A DNA stretch of 64,000 nt from Polaromonas sp. JS666 (GTDB lineage Bacteria; Pseudomonadota; Gammaproteobacteria; Burkholderiales; Burkholderiaceae_C), in NCBI RefSeq assembly GCF_000013865.1, contig NC_007948.1, positions 1 through 64,000 of the forward strand. The letters run 5' to 3'. The notes under the pieces are model-generated. The model did no database searches and was not told the origin of the DNA. It saw nothing but the letters and a program-made list of their open reading frames with translations. The translations under genes were made by a program, and so were the position numbers. Shown in pieces: positions 28,114-36,818 of the stretch. Each line of letters opens with the position of its first letter. Position 1 is the stretch's first letter.

Positions 28114-29184
28114 TTATTTGGGACGCGGACGCGCCAGGCCCTGGTCCGGCTGGGACAGCGTACCGGCGCGCAGCGCCTTCACCGCGTTGGCGACGGCGCC
28201 GGCTACATTGCGCACCTCGGCCTGCACGGGCTGGTCCGCATCCAGCGACGCGTGGCTGGTGGCGTAGGGCTCGTAGTAACCCACATAGCGATCCAGGCGC
28301 GCCTGGCTGCCGGCGTCAATCAGGCCCATCCAGTCGAGCCAGTCTGACAGGCCGCGCCGCACGCCTTCAATACCGGCCACGTCGCCGTGCACCACCAGGC
28401 CGTAGGCGCGACCTGCCAGGTGCTTTGGGTAGTCCCAGCCTGTCATTTCCAGCGCCTTGGCCTCGGCCGGTTTCTTGCCGTGGGTGGAGGTGGGGTCCGG
28501 GTTGCCGCCGTCGGCGCAGACCAGACGATCCATCATGAGCTTGAGCGGGCTGGGCGACTGGTACCAGTAGACCGGCGTCACGATGATGACGGCATGCGCT
28601 GCCGTCCAGCGCTCGTAGATGTCAGCCATCCAGTCGCCGGTTTGCCCGAGCGAATGGTTGGGGTAGCAACTGCAGGGCCAGTGGCACAGCGGCATCGCGG
28701 TGGAGACGCAGCCCTTGCACGGATGAATATGCAGCTGGTAGCTGGAGGTGAGCAGGCTGAGGTCCAGCACATCGGTGTCCAGCTGGGCCTGCTGCAGGGT
28801 TTCTTGCGCCCATTGCAGCATGCGGAAGGTCTTGGAGATCTCCCCGGGACAGGTGCCGTCGTTGCGCGCGGAGCCGCAGACGAGCAGCACGCGTGAGCGG
28901 GTCGCGGGGTCCTGCCATGCGGCCTGGGCTTTTTCAAGGCGGCTTCTGGTTTCCAGCCATTCGACGGACAGCTCGTAGTCGGGGTCGGCATAGCCCGGGC
29001 CGGCCTTGCGGGTCAGCGGTGCCTTGCGGCCTTGCTGGTAGGCCTCCCAGGCAATCTGCTCCACGCGGGAAATGGCGGAATCCTCGGCCCGGAAGGCCGG
29101 GTCCATGAACGACTGCATGAAGCGCTCATGAAACACGCCGCGCGACAAAACGGCTGGCGCCTGGCCTTTGCGGATATCGGTCAT
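28114..29184 (-). CDS. Flavodoxin-fold NADPH-dependent FMN reductase-like protein with a Cys cluster
   Basis: A 356-residue protein. The region from about 98 has the flavodoxin/FMN-reductase fold: VLLVCGSARNDGTC, then VIIVTPVYWYQSPSPLKLMMDRL. Between these lies a cluster of five Cys, CKGCVST-AMPLCHWPCSC, as in iron-sulfur flavoproteins, so it may bind FMN and an Fe-S centre. The first 90 residues are an extension I do not recognise. It stands alone; a nested inverted-repeat element begins 13 bp upstream of its start. The substrate is unknown. Confidence 0.8.
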   Translation of the reverse strand: MTDIRKGQAPAVLSRGVFHERFMQSFMDPAFRAEDSAISRVEQIAWEAYQQGRKAPLTRKAGPGYADPDYELSVEWLETRSRLEKAQAAWQDPATRSRVLLVCGSARNDGTCPGEISKTFRMLQWAQETLQQAQLDTDVLDLSLLTSSYQLHIHPCKGCVSTAMPLCHWPCSCYPNHSLGQTGDWMADIYERWTAAHAVIIVTPVYWYQSPSPLKLMMDRLVCADGGNPDPTSTHGKKPAEAKALEMTGWDYPKHLAGRAYGLVVHGDVAGIEGVRRGLSDWLDWMGLIDAGSQARLDRYVGYYEPYATSHASLDADQPVQAEVRNVAGAVANAVKALRAGTLSQPDQGLARPRPK

Positions 29185-29196
29185 CTGGCTAGTTTA

Positions 29197-29461
29197 GGGC
29201 CTGTGAGCGCTATTTATGCAAATGCGAATGGGGTGAAAACAGCGCCTATCAAGGCGCGCGACGACGCCCAGACCGGGCGTCTGGGCTAGGAGCGCAACGC
29301 AGAGTGGCGCTGTTTTCACCCCATTCCCTTCGGGTGGCGATCAAAAAGGCCCTGCGCGGCGTTGCAAAGCCTTGGCGGGGTCTACCCCGCCTGCGTTTTG
29401 CGCCTTGCTCATGGCCTTTTTGACTCGCAACGCATCTTGCATAAATAGCGTTCACAGGCCC
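29197..29461. repeat. Nested inverted-repeat element of 265 bp (MITE-like)
   Basis: Outer ends 29197-29220 and 29438-29461 are inverted copies with one mismatch in 24. A perfect 20-bp inverted pair lies at 29227-29246 and 29306-29325, and a third pair TCAAAAAGGCC (29341-29351) with GGCCTTTTTGA (29413-29423). The last pair encloses the core GGCGTTGC...GCGCCTTGC shared with the elements at 18.2 and 44.0 kb. No transposase is present. Confidence 0.8.
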
Positions 29462-29626
29462 TGGTCAGGCTGCGGCGCACGCGCAGGGGCTTTGGGCGGC
29501 GTCCTACGCGGCTTTTGGCCGATGTCTGGCCGTCCGGAAAACAGGCACCAAAAACGGCCTGGACCCATTAAGTGTCGGGGTTGGCCGCGATTGAAGAAGC
29601 AGTAACGCGGGTTCGCCGCCCGCATG

Positions 29627-29675
29627 AAAAAGGCCTGCACCGGCGCCGCCCCGTGAGGCAGCGCCGGTGCAGGCC
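29627..29675 (-). terminator. Rho-independent terminator of the Spy-like gene
   Basis: GGCCTGCACCGGCGC (29632... to 29646) pairs perfectly with GCGCCGGTGCAGGCC (29661-29675), a 15-bp stem. On the minus strand it is followed by TTTTT. It lies 40 bp beyond the stop of the Spy-like gene. Confidence 0.9.
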
Positions 29676-29715
29676 GTGGCCCGGCTGAGAGCCTGGCGTC
29701 TTCGCGTCTTGGCTC

Positions 29716-30282
29716 TTAGCCTTTGCGCGGGCCGCCTTCATGGTGGCCGCGGCCGCCGTGATGACCGCGTTTCTTGTGCTCGACATCAAAGGTTTTTTGC
29801 TGCTCGGGCATCAACGCGGCATAGAAGGTCTTGGTGGCCGCGTCGCGCTTGTCCATCGCGGCGGCCATCTCGCTCATGCGCTGGCTGCGCAGGGCGCGCA
29901 TCTTGTCGATGCGCTCGGGCGTGGTCAGCTTGTCAAACTCGGCGCGCTGCTCCGGTGTCGGGCGTGCCCCATGGACGGGGGGGTGCATGGCTGCGGTGTA
30001 CGCGGTCCACGCACCTTCCTGGGCCGGCGTGAGCTTGAGCTGGGCCTTCAGTTCGGCCTGGCGTTTGGCGATCCAGGCCTGCATTTTGGCGGGGTCGTGG
30101 CGGCCCATGTGCTCGCCGCGGGGCGCAGGCGGCTGGCCCGCGGCTGCGGGACCGGCAGGCGGCGCCATGGGCGCGCCCTGGGCCATCACGCTGGCGCCGG
30201 CGGTTGCCAGCAGGCCGGCGACGATGAGGCTGTGCACGGAGGCCTTGAGGGACGAGGGAAACGGACGAAGAACGGATTTCAT
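29716..30282 (-). CDS. Spy/CpxP family periplasmic protein
   Basis: A 188-residue protein with a signal peptide (VHSLIVAGLLATAGASVMAQ) and the helical, charged LTxxQ build: LKLTPAQEGAW and ALMPEQQKTF mark the two repeats. Spy and CpxP are envelope-stress chaperones or regulators in enterobacteria. The mature protein is rich in Met, Ala, Gln and Arg and ends in a His/Gly-rich tail (HKKRGHHGGRGHHEGG) that could bind metal. ATG 30282 gives a proper signal peptide. A strong terminator follows. Confidence 0.85.
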   Translation of the reverse strand: MKSVLRPFPSSLKASVHSLIVAGLLATAGASVMAQGAPMAPPAGPAAAGQPPAPRGEHMGRHDPAKMQAWIAKRQAELKAQLKLTPAQEGAWTAYTAAMHPPVHGARPTPEQRAEFDKLTTPERIDKMRALRSQRMSEMAAAMDKRDAATKTFYAALMPEQQKTFDVEHKKRGHHGGRGHHEGGPRKG

Positions 30283-30701
30283 GGAAAACTTCCTTTCAAG
30301 AAGATAAAGCCTGATACCAGTGGCCTGATACAAGAGACAAGAAAAGGCTTCAGGTTGAAAGCAAGTGTGGCCGGCGCTTGTATCCGCGCCATTGCCCGCG
30401 GGTGATGGTTTGTAAAGTTCGATGAAGCTCGCGTGATGCGGTGGTGGCTCGCCGGCGGCGACATCGTCCCGCCCTGATTTGTTACAGTTGGTTGACCGCT
30501 TTCAGTCGGCATTCTGGATAAAAATAAGTTGCAGTCCAGACATGACGAGGCTGTGTTGCTATTAAAAGCATAGTTGGCACTGGGCGGCCAGTTCATTTTT
30601 CGCGGCGCCGCCGTGTCTGGCCGGCGCTGCGCAGGGCGCCGGTCTTCTAGACTCCGTGTCCTTCCCTTTTCAAATCAAATCAACAGTCAAAAAGGTTTTC
30701 C
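30283..30701. other. Divergent intergenic region, Spy-like gene and rdgC
   Basis: These 419 bp must hold the promoters of the Spy-like gene (minus) and rdgC (plus). I see a short direct repeat GCCTGATAC (30309 and 30320 regions), an A/T-richer part around 30520-30575, and a GC-rich inverted stretch near 30600-30645. No gene is supported. Confidence 0.4.
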
Positions 30702-31676
30702 GTGTTCAAAAACGTGATGGTGTACCGCATCGGGCCCGCGTGGTCGGTTTCTCTGGAGCAGCTCGAAGCAAACCTGCAGGCCATGCGCTTTGTCGAGTGC
30801 GGCCTGACGCAGGAAAAATCCGTCGGCTGGGTCGAGCCGCGCGGTGAGGCAAACGGCCCGCTGGTCGAGTCGGTGGGCGGCCAGTGGCTGCTCAAGCTGA
30901 TGCTGGAAAGCAAGGCCGTGCCGGCCTCGGTCATCAACCGCAAGGCCAAGGAGCGGGTGGCGCAGATTGAAGCTGCCACCGGCCGCAAGCCCGGCAAAAA
31001 GGAAACCCGGGATCTCAAGGAAGAGCTCAAGCTGGACCTGCTGCCGATGGCCTTTACCCGGCAGGGCTCGGTGCAGGTGTGGATAGACCCCGAGGCGCGC
31101 CTGCTGATGATTGACGCGGCCAGCCAGGCCAAGGCCGACGAGGTGCTGACCTGCCTGGCCAAATCGATGGAGGGCCTGGGTGCCATGCTGCTGCAGACCA
31201 CGGCTTCGCCGGTGGCCGCCATGTCCGAGTGGCTGGTCAGCCAGGAGCCACCGGCCGGTTTCAGTGTGGACCGCGAATGCGAGCTCAAGGCTGGCGACGA
31301 GTCAAAAGCGGTGGTGCGCTATTCGCGGCACGCGCTCGACATCGACGAAGTGCAGCAGCACATCAACCACGGCAAGCTGCCCACGCGGCTGGCCATGACC
31401 TGGGAAGGGCGGGTGTCGTTCATGCTGACGGATACGCTGCAGATCAAGAAATTGGCGTTTGTTGACGGCGTGTTTGAAGACGATGCCGCTGCCAGCAAGG
31501 CCGACCGGTTTGATGCCGACGCGGCGATTGCCACCGGGGAAATCCGTCGGCTGATTCCCGATTTGCTGGAGGCGCTGGGCGGCGAACTGGTGATGGGGGC
31601 TGACGCGCCTGCGGCATTGGCCCCAGCATTGGCCCCAGCGCTGGCTGCGGCCGAGGCAGAGTCGCCGCCCTTTTAA
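30702..31676 (+). CDS. rdgC: Recombination-associated protein RdgC
   Basis: RdgC forms a ring around DNA and modulates RecA. The 324-residue product has family length and the typical start MFKNVMVYRIG, then KETRDLKEELKLDLLPMAFTR and VWIDPEARLLMIDAAS. The start is GTG at 30702, which fits the conserved N terminus. The C-terminal tail (after about 300) is Ala/Pro-rich and low in complexity. It is convergent with the DUF1537 kinase gene, with only 19 bp between stops. Confidence 0.96.
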   Translation: MFKNVMVYRIGPAWSVSLEQLEANLQAMRFVECGLTQEKSVGWVEPRGEANGPLVESVGGQWLLKLMLESKAVPASVINRKAKERVAQIEAATGRKPGKKETRDLKEELKLDLLPMAFTRQGSVQVWIDPEARLLMIDAASQAKADEVLTCLAKSMEGLGAMLLQTTASPVAAMSEWLVSQEPPAGFSVDRECELKAGDESKAVVRYSRHALDIDEVQQHINHGKLPTRLAMTWEGRVSFMLTDTLQIKKLAFVDGVFEDDAAASKADRFDADAAIATGEIRRLIPDLLEALGGELVMGADAPAALAPALAPALAAAEAESPPF

Positions 31677-31695
31677 GCGCTCTTCATAAGCTCTC

Positions 31696-33045
31696 TTAAA
31701 CCGGCAAGGGCGTGCCGGCCAGCAGTTCTTCAAACAGTGTCTCGCCACCCATCTGCCCGCCCTTGAGCATGATCTCCAGCCCGTCGAGGGACGCTTGCTC
31801 GCTGTGCAGCCGGCACAGCGCCACGCCGGGCGCCAGGGGGGCGCGGTAAGACAGCCCCCAGGCCTGGAGGGCCTGCACGGCATGGCTGGAGGTGTCGCCC
31901 CCGGCAATGCCCAGGCGCCTGATCGGCCGGGTGGCCAGCACGTGCGCCAGCAAGTCGCCGCAGGCCTGTGCCAGCGCGCGCCCGTCGGTGGGGCTGCTAC
32001 TGGTACTGGAGCTTGTGCTCACGGTAGCACCGTCTGCGCCCGAGGTGCAGGCCAGCACGTGGGCGCCCTGGTCCAGCCGCGTGGCGATCTGGCGGGCCAT
32101 CTGCATCCGGTAGTTTTCGTCGCCGGCCAGCCGGGGCGCATCGAGCGCAATGTGTTCGTAAGACGTGGCGGCCTTGACCTGGCGCGCCGTCAGCGGCGAC
32201 AGGCTGCCGGCGAGCACCAGCACCGGGCCCTGCGCCGGCGCAATGGCCGTCCGGGCGGGGCCGGCTCCGCTCTGCCAGTGCGCGGCCAGGGCCTGCACCA
32301 CGCTGCTGGGCCCGGCGGCGAGCAGGCGCTGGCGCCGGGCGTGCTGCCAGATCAGGCGGCCCACGGCGGCGAGGTTGTCCGGATGGGCGATGTCAAACAG
32401 CACGGCATCCGGTCCCTGTGCGAGGAGGGCGTCAAGCTGCCGATCCAGCGCTTCATCGAGCTGCGCATAGTCGGGGTAGGCGATGGCACTCAAGTTCTCA
32501 AGCCCCTGCTGCGCCAGGTGCAGGCGCAGGTCGGCCTCGTGCATGGGCGTCACCGGGTGCTGGCGCATCGTCGGGTGACGGTCCAGCCGGTGGATCGCGC
32601 CGCCGTTGCCCGTGCCGGCAAACAGGTTGCCGAACACGCAGTAGCGGTGCAGGTTGGGCTGGCCACCGACGATGGGCACCAGCGCGTTGCCGGCATGCGG
32701 CCGCAGGATGCGAAGGGCCGCGCCTATGCTGCCGATGTGCGGTGCGCTGTCAAAGGTGGAGCAGGTTTTGTAATGCATGACGGGCGCCCCGAGCGCCGCG
32801 AACAAGCGGCCCACCGGCTCGAGCTCCAGCTGCATTTCGGCCGGGGTCATGGCGCGTGCGGCGCCGGCAATGCCCAGGCAGTCGAGCGGGCCGGCGCGTT
32901 CGAGTTGCGTGGCGGTGGGCAGGCCCAGGAACAGCAGCGTGCGCAGGCCGGCGCGCGCGGCGGTGGCGAGCGTGTCGGTGGCGCCCGTGAAGTCATCGCC
33001 GTAGTAGGCGATCTTCAGCGTGCTGTCTTTATGGCTCGCCTGCAT
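31696..33045 (-). CDS. DUF1537 (OtnK-like) four-carbon acid sugar kinase family
   Basis: A 449-residue protein of the DUF1537 family, kinases that phosphorylate threonate, erythronate, 3-oxo-tetronate or 3-oxo-isoapionate. The N-terminal DDFTG motif (17-21) is intact, and the C-terminal nucleotide domain carries LGIAGGDTSSHAVQALQAWG and a late GGQMGGETLFEELL block. It is the last gene of the locus, 2 bp after the RuBisCO-like gene, so they are tightly coupled. By analogy with published D-apionate pathways, the kinase would make the phosphate ester on which the RuBisCO-like protein acts; the exact substrate is inferred only. Confidence 0.88.
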   Translation of the reverse strand: MQASHKDSTLKIAYYGDDFTGATDTLATAARAGLRTLLFLGLPTATQLERAGPLDCLGIAGAARAMTPAEMQLELEPVGRLFAALGAPVMHYKTCSTFDSAPHIGSIGAALRILRPHAGNALVPIVGGQPNLHRYCVFGNLFAGTGNGGAIHRLDRHPTMRQHPVTPMHEADLRLHLAQQGLENLSAIAYPDYAQLDEALDRQLDALLAQGPDAVLFDIAHPDNLAAVGRLIWQHARRQRLLAAGPSSVVQALAAHWQSGAGPARTAIAPAQGPVLVLAGSLSPLTARQVKAATSYEHIALDAPRLAGDENYRMQMARQIATRLDQGAHVLACTSGADGATVSTSSSTSSSPTDGRALAQACGDLLAHVLATRPIRRLGIAGGDTSSHAVQALQAWGLSYRAPLAPGVALCRLHSEQASLDGLEIMLKGGQMGGETLFEELLAGTPLPV

Positions 33046-33047
33046 GC

Positions 33048-34334
33048 TTATTTGCCGAAGAAGGCGAGCGCGGCAGCCAGCTCGGGCGCCTCGCGCGCAA
33101 ACTCGGCCAGCGCAACACCCTGGCGTGCGGCCGCCCAGGCCTGACGGATGCTGGCGACACCGGCCGCCGGACCGCCCGGGTGCGCCAGGATGCCGCCGCC
33201 CGACATGAACAGCAGGTCATCGCTTTGCACGGCGGCCCAGGTCGCCGGCACCGTGCCGGCCCATTGGCCCGACGAGAAGGCCGGCATGACGCGGTCGTCA
33301 AAACCATCGGCACCGTCGGCCAGTGGCGTGTAGCAGTCGTGCGCTGATTCGATGACCTCTGCATCGGGTTGCGAAAACTTGCCCTGCAGGCCGTGTACAT
33401 GCATGTGGTCCACGCCGGCCAGCCGCCACAGGGTCTGGTAGGCCTGGAAGGACATGCCCAGCAGCGGGTGCCGCGACAGCGCGCCGTAACCGTTGCGGTG
33501 GCCGTGCAGCGCCAGCCCTGTGTGGCGGCGCAGCGTCTGCAGGGCCGAATGGCCGCACCAGTTGAGGCTGGCCATGACGCAGGAGCCGCCTTCGCGCTCG
33601 ACCAGGTCGGCGTGGCGCTTCATCGCATCGGTTTCGTCGGTGATGTTGAAGGCCACCATCACGTGCTTGCCGGTGCGCTGCTGGTGCGCGCGTACCACGG
33701 CCATCACGGCGGGCACCCGTTTTGCCAGCGGGGCATGGGCCGGGTCGGCGCAGACCTCGTCGTCCTTGATGAAGTCCACGCCTGCTGCGCACAGCCTTCC
33801 CACCAGTTCGGCGGTCTGCGCTGCGGAAAAACCGACATTGGGCTTGAGGATGGTGCCCACCAGCGCGCCGCTGGCCACGCCGGTGGCCTGGCGCGTGCCG
33901 GCGATGCCGACCCTGGGCCGGTCGAACTGCGCGCGGTAGGCGGCGGGCAGCTTCATGCTCTCCAGCCGCAGACCACTGGCCTCGCCCAAGTCATAGAGGT
34001 TGCCGGACACGGTGGCGGCCAGCGTCGGCAGGTTGGCGCCGACGTTGGCCACCGGAAAAGAGATGCGCACGCGGGCACGGCGCCACGGGCCGCCATGGGG
34101 TGCGGTATGGCCCTGGCGTTCGAGCAGGGCATTGGGCAGGCTGGGCGCGTTCACCGATGCCAGTTCCTCGATCGACTCCACCGTGGCACGGGCGCGCAGG
34201 CGCAGCGCATCGGTTTCGCCCTCGACGCGGGTGAAGGTGCCGCAGGACTGCTCGCCGGCCATCACCTCGGCAACCCGGGCGGGCTCGAGCGGGGTCTCGA
34301 TCAGGTAGGTGGCTTCAAAGCGGTCGGCATTCAT
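33048..34334 (-). CDS. RuBisCO-like protein (form IV), possible 3-oxo-isoapionate-4-phosphate-type enzyme
   Basis: A 428-residue RuBisCO large-subunit homologue. Catalytic counterparts are visible: K164 (GTILKP), the metal-binding K190-D-D-E (FIKDDE), H279-R280, H312, the loop-6 Lys K319 (GLQGKF), and S378 with the Gly-rich phosphate site. At the N terminus E28 and T33 are kept, but the Trp after it is Phe (F34). It is not a carbon-fixing enzyme here: no small subunit or phosphoribulokinase is nearby. With a DUF1537 kinase 2 bp downstream it resembles the OiaX/OiaT branch of D-apionate catabolism. The VOC gene lies 11 bp upstream. Confidence 0.9.
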   Translation of the reverse strand: MNADRFEATYLIETPLEPARVAEVMAGEQSCGTFTRVEGETDALRLRARATVESIEELASVNAPSLPNALLERQGHTAPHGGPWRRARVRISFPVANVGANLPTLAATVSGNLYDLGEASGLRLESMKLPAAYRAQFDRPRVGIAGTRQATGVASGALVGTILKPNVGFSAAQTAELVGRLCAAGVDFIKDDEVCADPAHAPLAKRVPAVMAVVRAHQQRTGKHVMVAFNITDETDAMKRHADLVEREGGSCVMASLNWCGHSALQTLRRHTGLALHGHRNGYGALSRHPLLGMSFQAYQTLWRLAGVDHMHVHGLQGKFSQPDAEVIESAHDCYTPLADGADGFDDRVMPAFSSGQWAGTVPATWAAVQSDDLLFMSGGGILAHPGGPAAGVASIRQAWAAARQGVALAEFAREAPELAAALAFFGK

Positions 34335-34345
34335 GTCGGCGCGCT

Positions 34346-34885
34346 TCAGAGTTTGCTCAGGTCGGGAAAGGGGCGCACCGGCTCGCGGCCATCCCAGCCC
34401 TCGGACGAGGCGCGGATCAGGTCGAACATCCGGCCCTTGGGGCCGGCCACTTCGGACAGCTCGATGACGGTGCCGGGGTGGTATTCGGTGTCGAAATAAA
34501 TGAAGCGGCCTTTCTCGCCGACTTCGCCGCTCATCACCGGTTTGAAGCCTTGCCCGAGCAGGCGCGCCAGGTCGGCGTCGTAGTCGCTGGTCCAGTAGGC
34601 CACATGCTGCAGGCCGGTGCGGCCTGCCTGCAGGAAGTCGCGGTACATCGAGGGCACGTCGTTGCGGGTCTGGATCAGCTCGACCTGCACAAAACCCGAA
34701 TTGGCCAGCGCCACCGAGTTGTGCGGCTCGTGCGATTCACCCTTGTAGCTGTAGTTTTTGATGGGCACCTTGGGGTTGTAAAACCAGGGGCCGACACCCA
34801 GGGTGTTGCTCCAGTAGTCCATGGCCGCTTCGATGTCGTGCACGACGTAGCCCAGCTGGCGGATCTCGCCAAAGAATTTGCTCAT
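34346..34885 (-). CDS. VOC superfamily protein (glyoxalase/epimerase/dioxygenase fold)
   Basis: A 179-residue protein of the vicinal-oxygen-chelate superfamily. It starts MSKFFGEIRQLGYVVHDIEAAMDYW, has paired beta-alpha-beta-beta-beta modules (about 5-75 and 85-165), and candidate metal ligands H17 or nearby, H96 (LQHVAYW) and the Glu of FDTEYHPGTVIEL. Members act as isomerases, epimerases or dioxygenases. Placed 11 bp from the RuBisCO-like gene, it may catalyse a sugar-acid isomerisation or epimerisation step; this is inference. ATG 34885 is preferred to the longer open frame. Confidence 0.85.
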   Translation of the reverse strand: MSKFFGEIRQLGYVVHDIEAAMDYWSNTLGVGPWFYNPKVPIKNYSYKGESHEPHNSVALANSGFVQVELIQTRNDVPSMYRDFLQAGRTGLQHVAYWTSDYDADLARLLGQGFKPVMSGEVGEKGRFIYFDTEYHPGTVIELSEVAGPKGRMFDLIRASSEGWDGREPVRPFPDLSKL

Positions 34886-34934
34886 GTGTTGTCGCTCCAG
34901 TGAAAGGGGGAGGTGGGAAGTTTTGGTGCCGGAT

Positions 34935-36818
34935 TTAGTTTTTGAGGAAGCCGGTGGAGAACCAGGGAATGGCCGCGACCACGATGAGGCCGACCAGCAG
35001 GGCGCCGAAGTAAGCCCAGATGTGCGGGATGCCGTCGTCCGGGTCGACCTTGCTGACCGCGCAGGCGCCGTAATAGCCGACACCGAAAGGCGGCGCGAAG
35101 AGGCCGATGCCCATGGCGAAGATCACGACCATGGCGTAGTGCACTTCATGCACGCCGGCCGCCTTGGCGATGGGAAACAGCAGCGGGCCAAACAGCACGA
35201 TGGCGGGAATGCCCTCCAGCACGCTGCCCAGCACGATGAAGGCGACGATGGACACGGCCAGAAAGCCGTAGGCACCGCCGGGCAGGCTGCCCATGATGCC
35301 GGCCAGGTCCTGCGAGAAGCCCGACTGCGTGAGGCCCCAGGCCATGGCGGTGGCGCAGCCCACGATGAAGATGATGGCGCCGGTCAGCGATGCGGTTTCG
35401 ACCAGCATGGGCATGAGGCGGCGCCACGCGAACCGGCGGTACAGCAGCAAGCCGGCCAGCACCGAATAGACGATGCCGATGGTGGAGACCTCGGTGGCGG
35501 TGGCCACGCCTTCCACGACGGCCGCGCGAATCACGAAGGGCAGCACGATGGCGGGCAGGGCGATCAGCAGCAGCTTGCCGATTTCGCGTTTGCCGTAGCG
35601 CGTGACGCCGCTCAGATCTTCACCACGGTAGCGCCACCAGACGACGGCGCACAGCGCGGCACCCAGCACCACGGCTGGCAGCAGGCCGCCCGTGAACAGC
35701 GCGGCTATCGAGACACCGGTGACCGAGCCGATCGTGATCAGCACGATCGACGGCGGAATGGTTTCGGTCTGAGCGCCGGTGGCCGACAGCAGCGCCACCA
35801 GGTCGCCCGGTTTGGCGCCGCGCTTTTTCATTTCAGGGAAAAGCACCGGCGCAATCGCGGCCATGTCGGCGATCTTGGAGCCCGAGATGCCCGACACCAG
35901 GTACATGGCACCGATCAGCACATAGCTGAGGCCGCCGCGCACATGGCCCAGCAGGCTGGCCAGGAACTGGATCATGGCCTTGGCCATGCCGGTCATTTCG
36001 ATCAGCGCGCCCAGGAAGATGAACAGCGGCACCGCCAGCAGGATCAGGTGCGACATGCCTTCGTCGAGCCGGCCCACCATGACCAGCAGCGGGGTTTGGG
36101 TGGTGAGCGCGAGGTAGCCAAACGTGGCCAGCGCGAACGAGAAGGCAATCGGCACGCCGGAGAACACATTGGCCGCCACCACCAGCACGAAGAAGATCAC
36201 CAGATTGACCTTGCCCAGCGGCGCGAGCAGGGGTTGCGCCAGCCAGAAGGCCAGCACCACGGCGGCCGTGCCGGCCAACGCGAGGGCGATCTGCTGGAAG
36301 CTGCTGATGCGCAGCAGCCGCAGCAGGGCCACGATGATCATCAGCCCCATGCCCACCGGAATGGCCGAGGCGCGCCAGCCGTTGCTGATCTCCAGTGCCG
36401 GCGTGACGATGAAGGTTTCTTCATAGGCATATTCACCGGCTGGAAACAGCACCAGCACCAAAAACGCGAGCGAGGCGGTGATGGCCACGGTGTCGAGCAG
36501 GGCACGGGTGTGCGGCTGGACGTGGTTGACCAGCGCCGTCATGCGCATGTGTTCGCCGCGGCGCAGCGCGACGACGGCGCCCAGCATGGACAGCCACAAA
36601 AACATGATGGACGCGAGCTCGTCCGACCAGACCAGCGGCTGGTGAAAGACATAGCGCGAGACTACGCCGGCGAACAGCACGATGATTTCGGCCAGCACCA
36701 GCCCGGCTGCGATGGTTTCGACCACCGCGCCCAGGCCCCGGTCCACGCCGTGGGCCAGGCCGCTCAGCGCATTGGCTGGCAGGGCATCGGCAGCGACGGG
36801 AGAAGGGGCGTGGGACAT
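34935..36818 (-). CDS. TRAP transporter, fused small and large permease (DctQM)
   Basis: A 627-residue fusion: about the first 190 residues are the four-helix DctQ part (SDELASIMFLWLSMLGAVVAL), the rest the twelve-helix DctM part with GAMYLVSGISGSKIADMAAIAPVLFPEMKKRG and a C-terminal GIGLFAPPFGVG block. TRAP systems import organic acids with sodium or proton flow, using a periplasmic binding protein, here encoded upstream at 37198. The first codons (MSHAPSPVA) are duplicated upstream at 37010. The VOC gene starts 49 bp after its stop. Confidence 0.95.
   Translation of the reverse strand: MSHAPSPVAADALPANALSGLAHGVDRGLGAVVETIAAGLVLAEIIVLFAGVVSRYVFHQPLVWSDELASIMFLWLSMLGAVVALRRGEHMRMTALVNHVQPHTRALLDTVAITASLAFLVLVLFPAGEYAYEETFIVTPALEISNGWRASAIPVGMGLMIIVALLRLLRISSFQQIALALAGTAAVVLAFWLAQPLLAPLGKVNLVIFFVLVVAANVFSGVPIAFSFALATFGYLALTTQTPLLVMVGRLDEGMSHLILLAVPLFIFLGALIEMTGMAKAMIQFLASLLGHVRGGLSYVLIGAMYLVSGISGSKIADMAAIAPVLFPEMKKRGAKPGDLVALLSATGAQTETIPPSIVLITIGSVTGVSIAALFTGGLLPAVVLGAALCAVVWWRYRGEDLSGVTRYGKREIGKLLLIALPAIVLPFVIRAAVVEGVATATEVSTIGIVYSVLAGLLLYRRFAWRRLMPMLVETASLTGAIIFIVGCATAMAWGLTQSGFSQDLAGIMGSLPGGAYGFLAVSIVAFIVLGSVLEGIPAIVLFGPLLFPIAKAAGVHEVHYAMVVIFAMGIGLFAPPFGVGYYGACAVSKVDPDDGIPHIWAYFGALLVGLIVVAAIPWFSTGFLKN

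Noticed and set aside
33048..34334. A CO2-fixing RuBisCO
   Set aside because: The protein is a form IV-like homologue, and there is no small subunit, phosphoribulokinase or CbbR nearby; the neighbours are catabolic.
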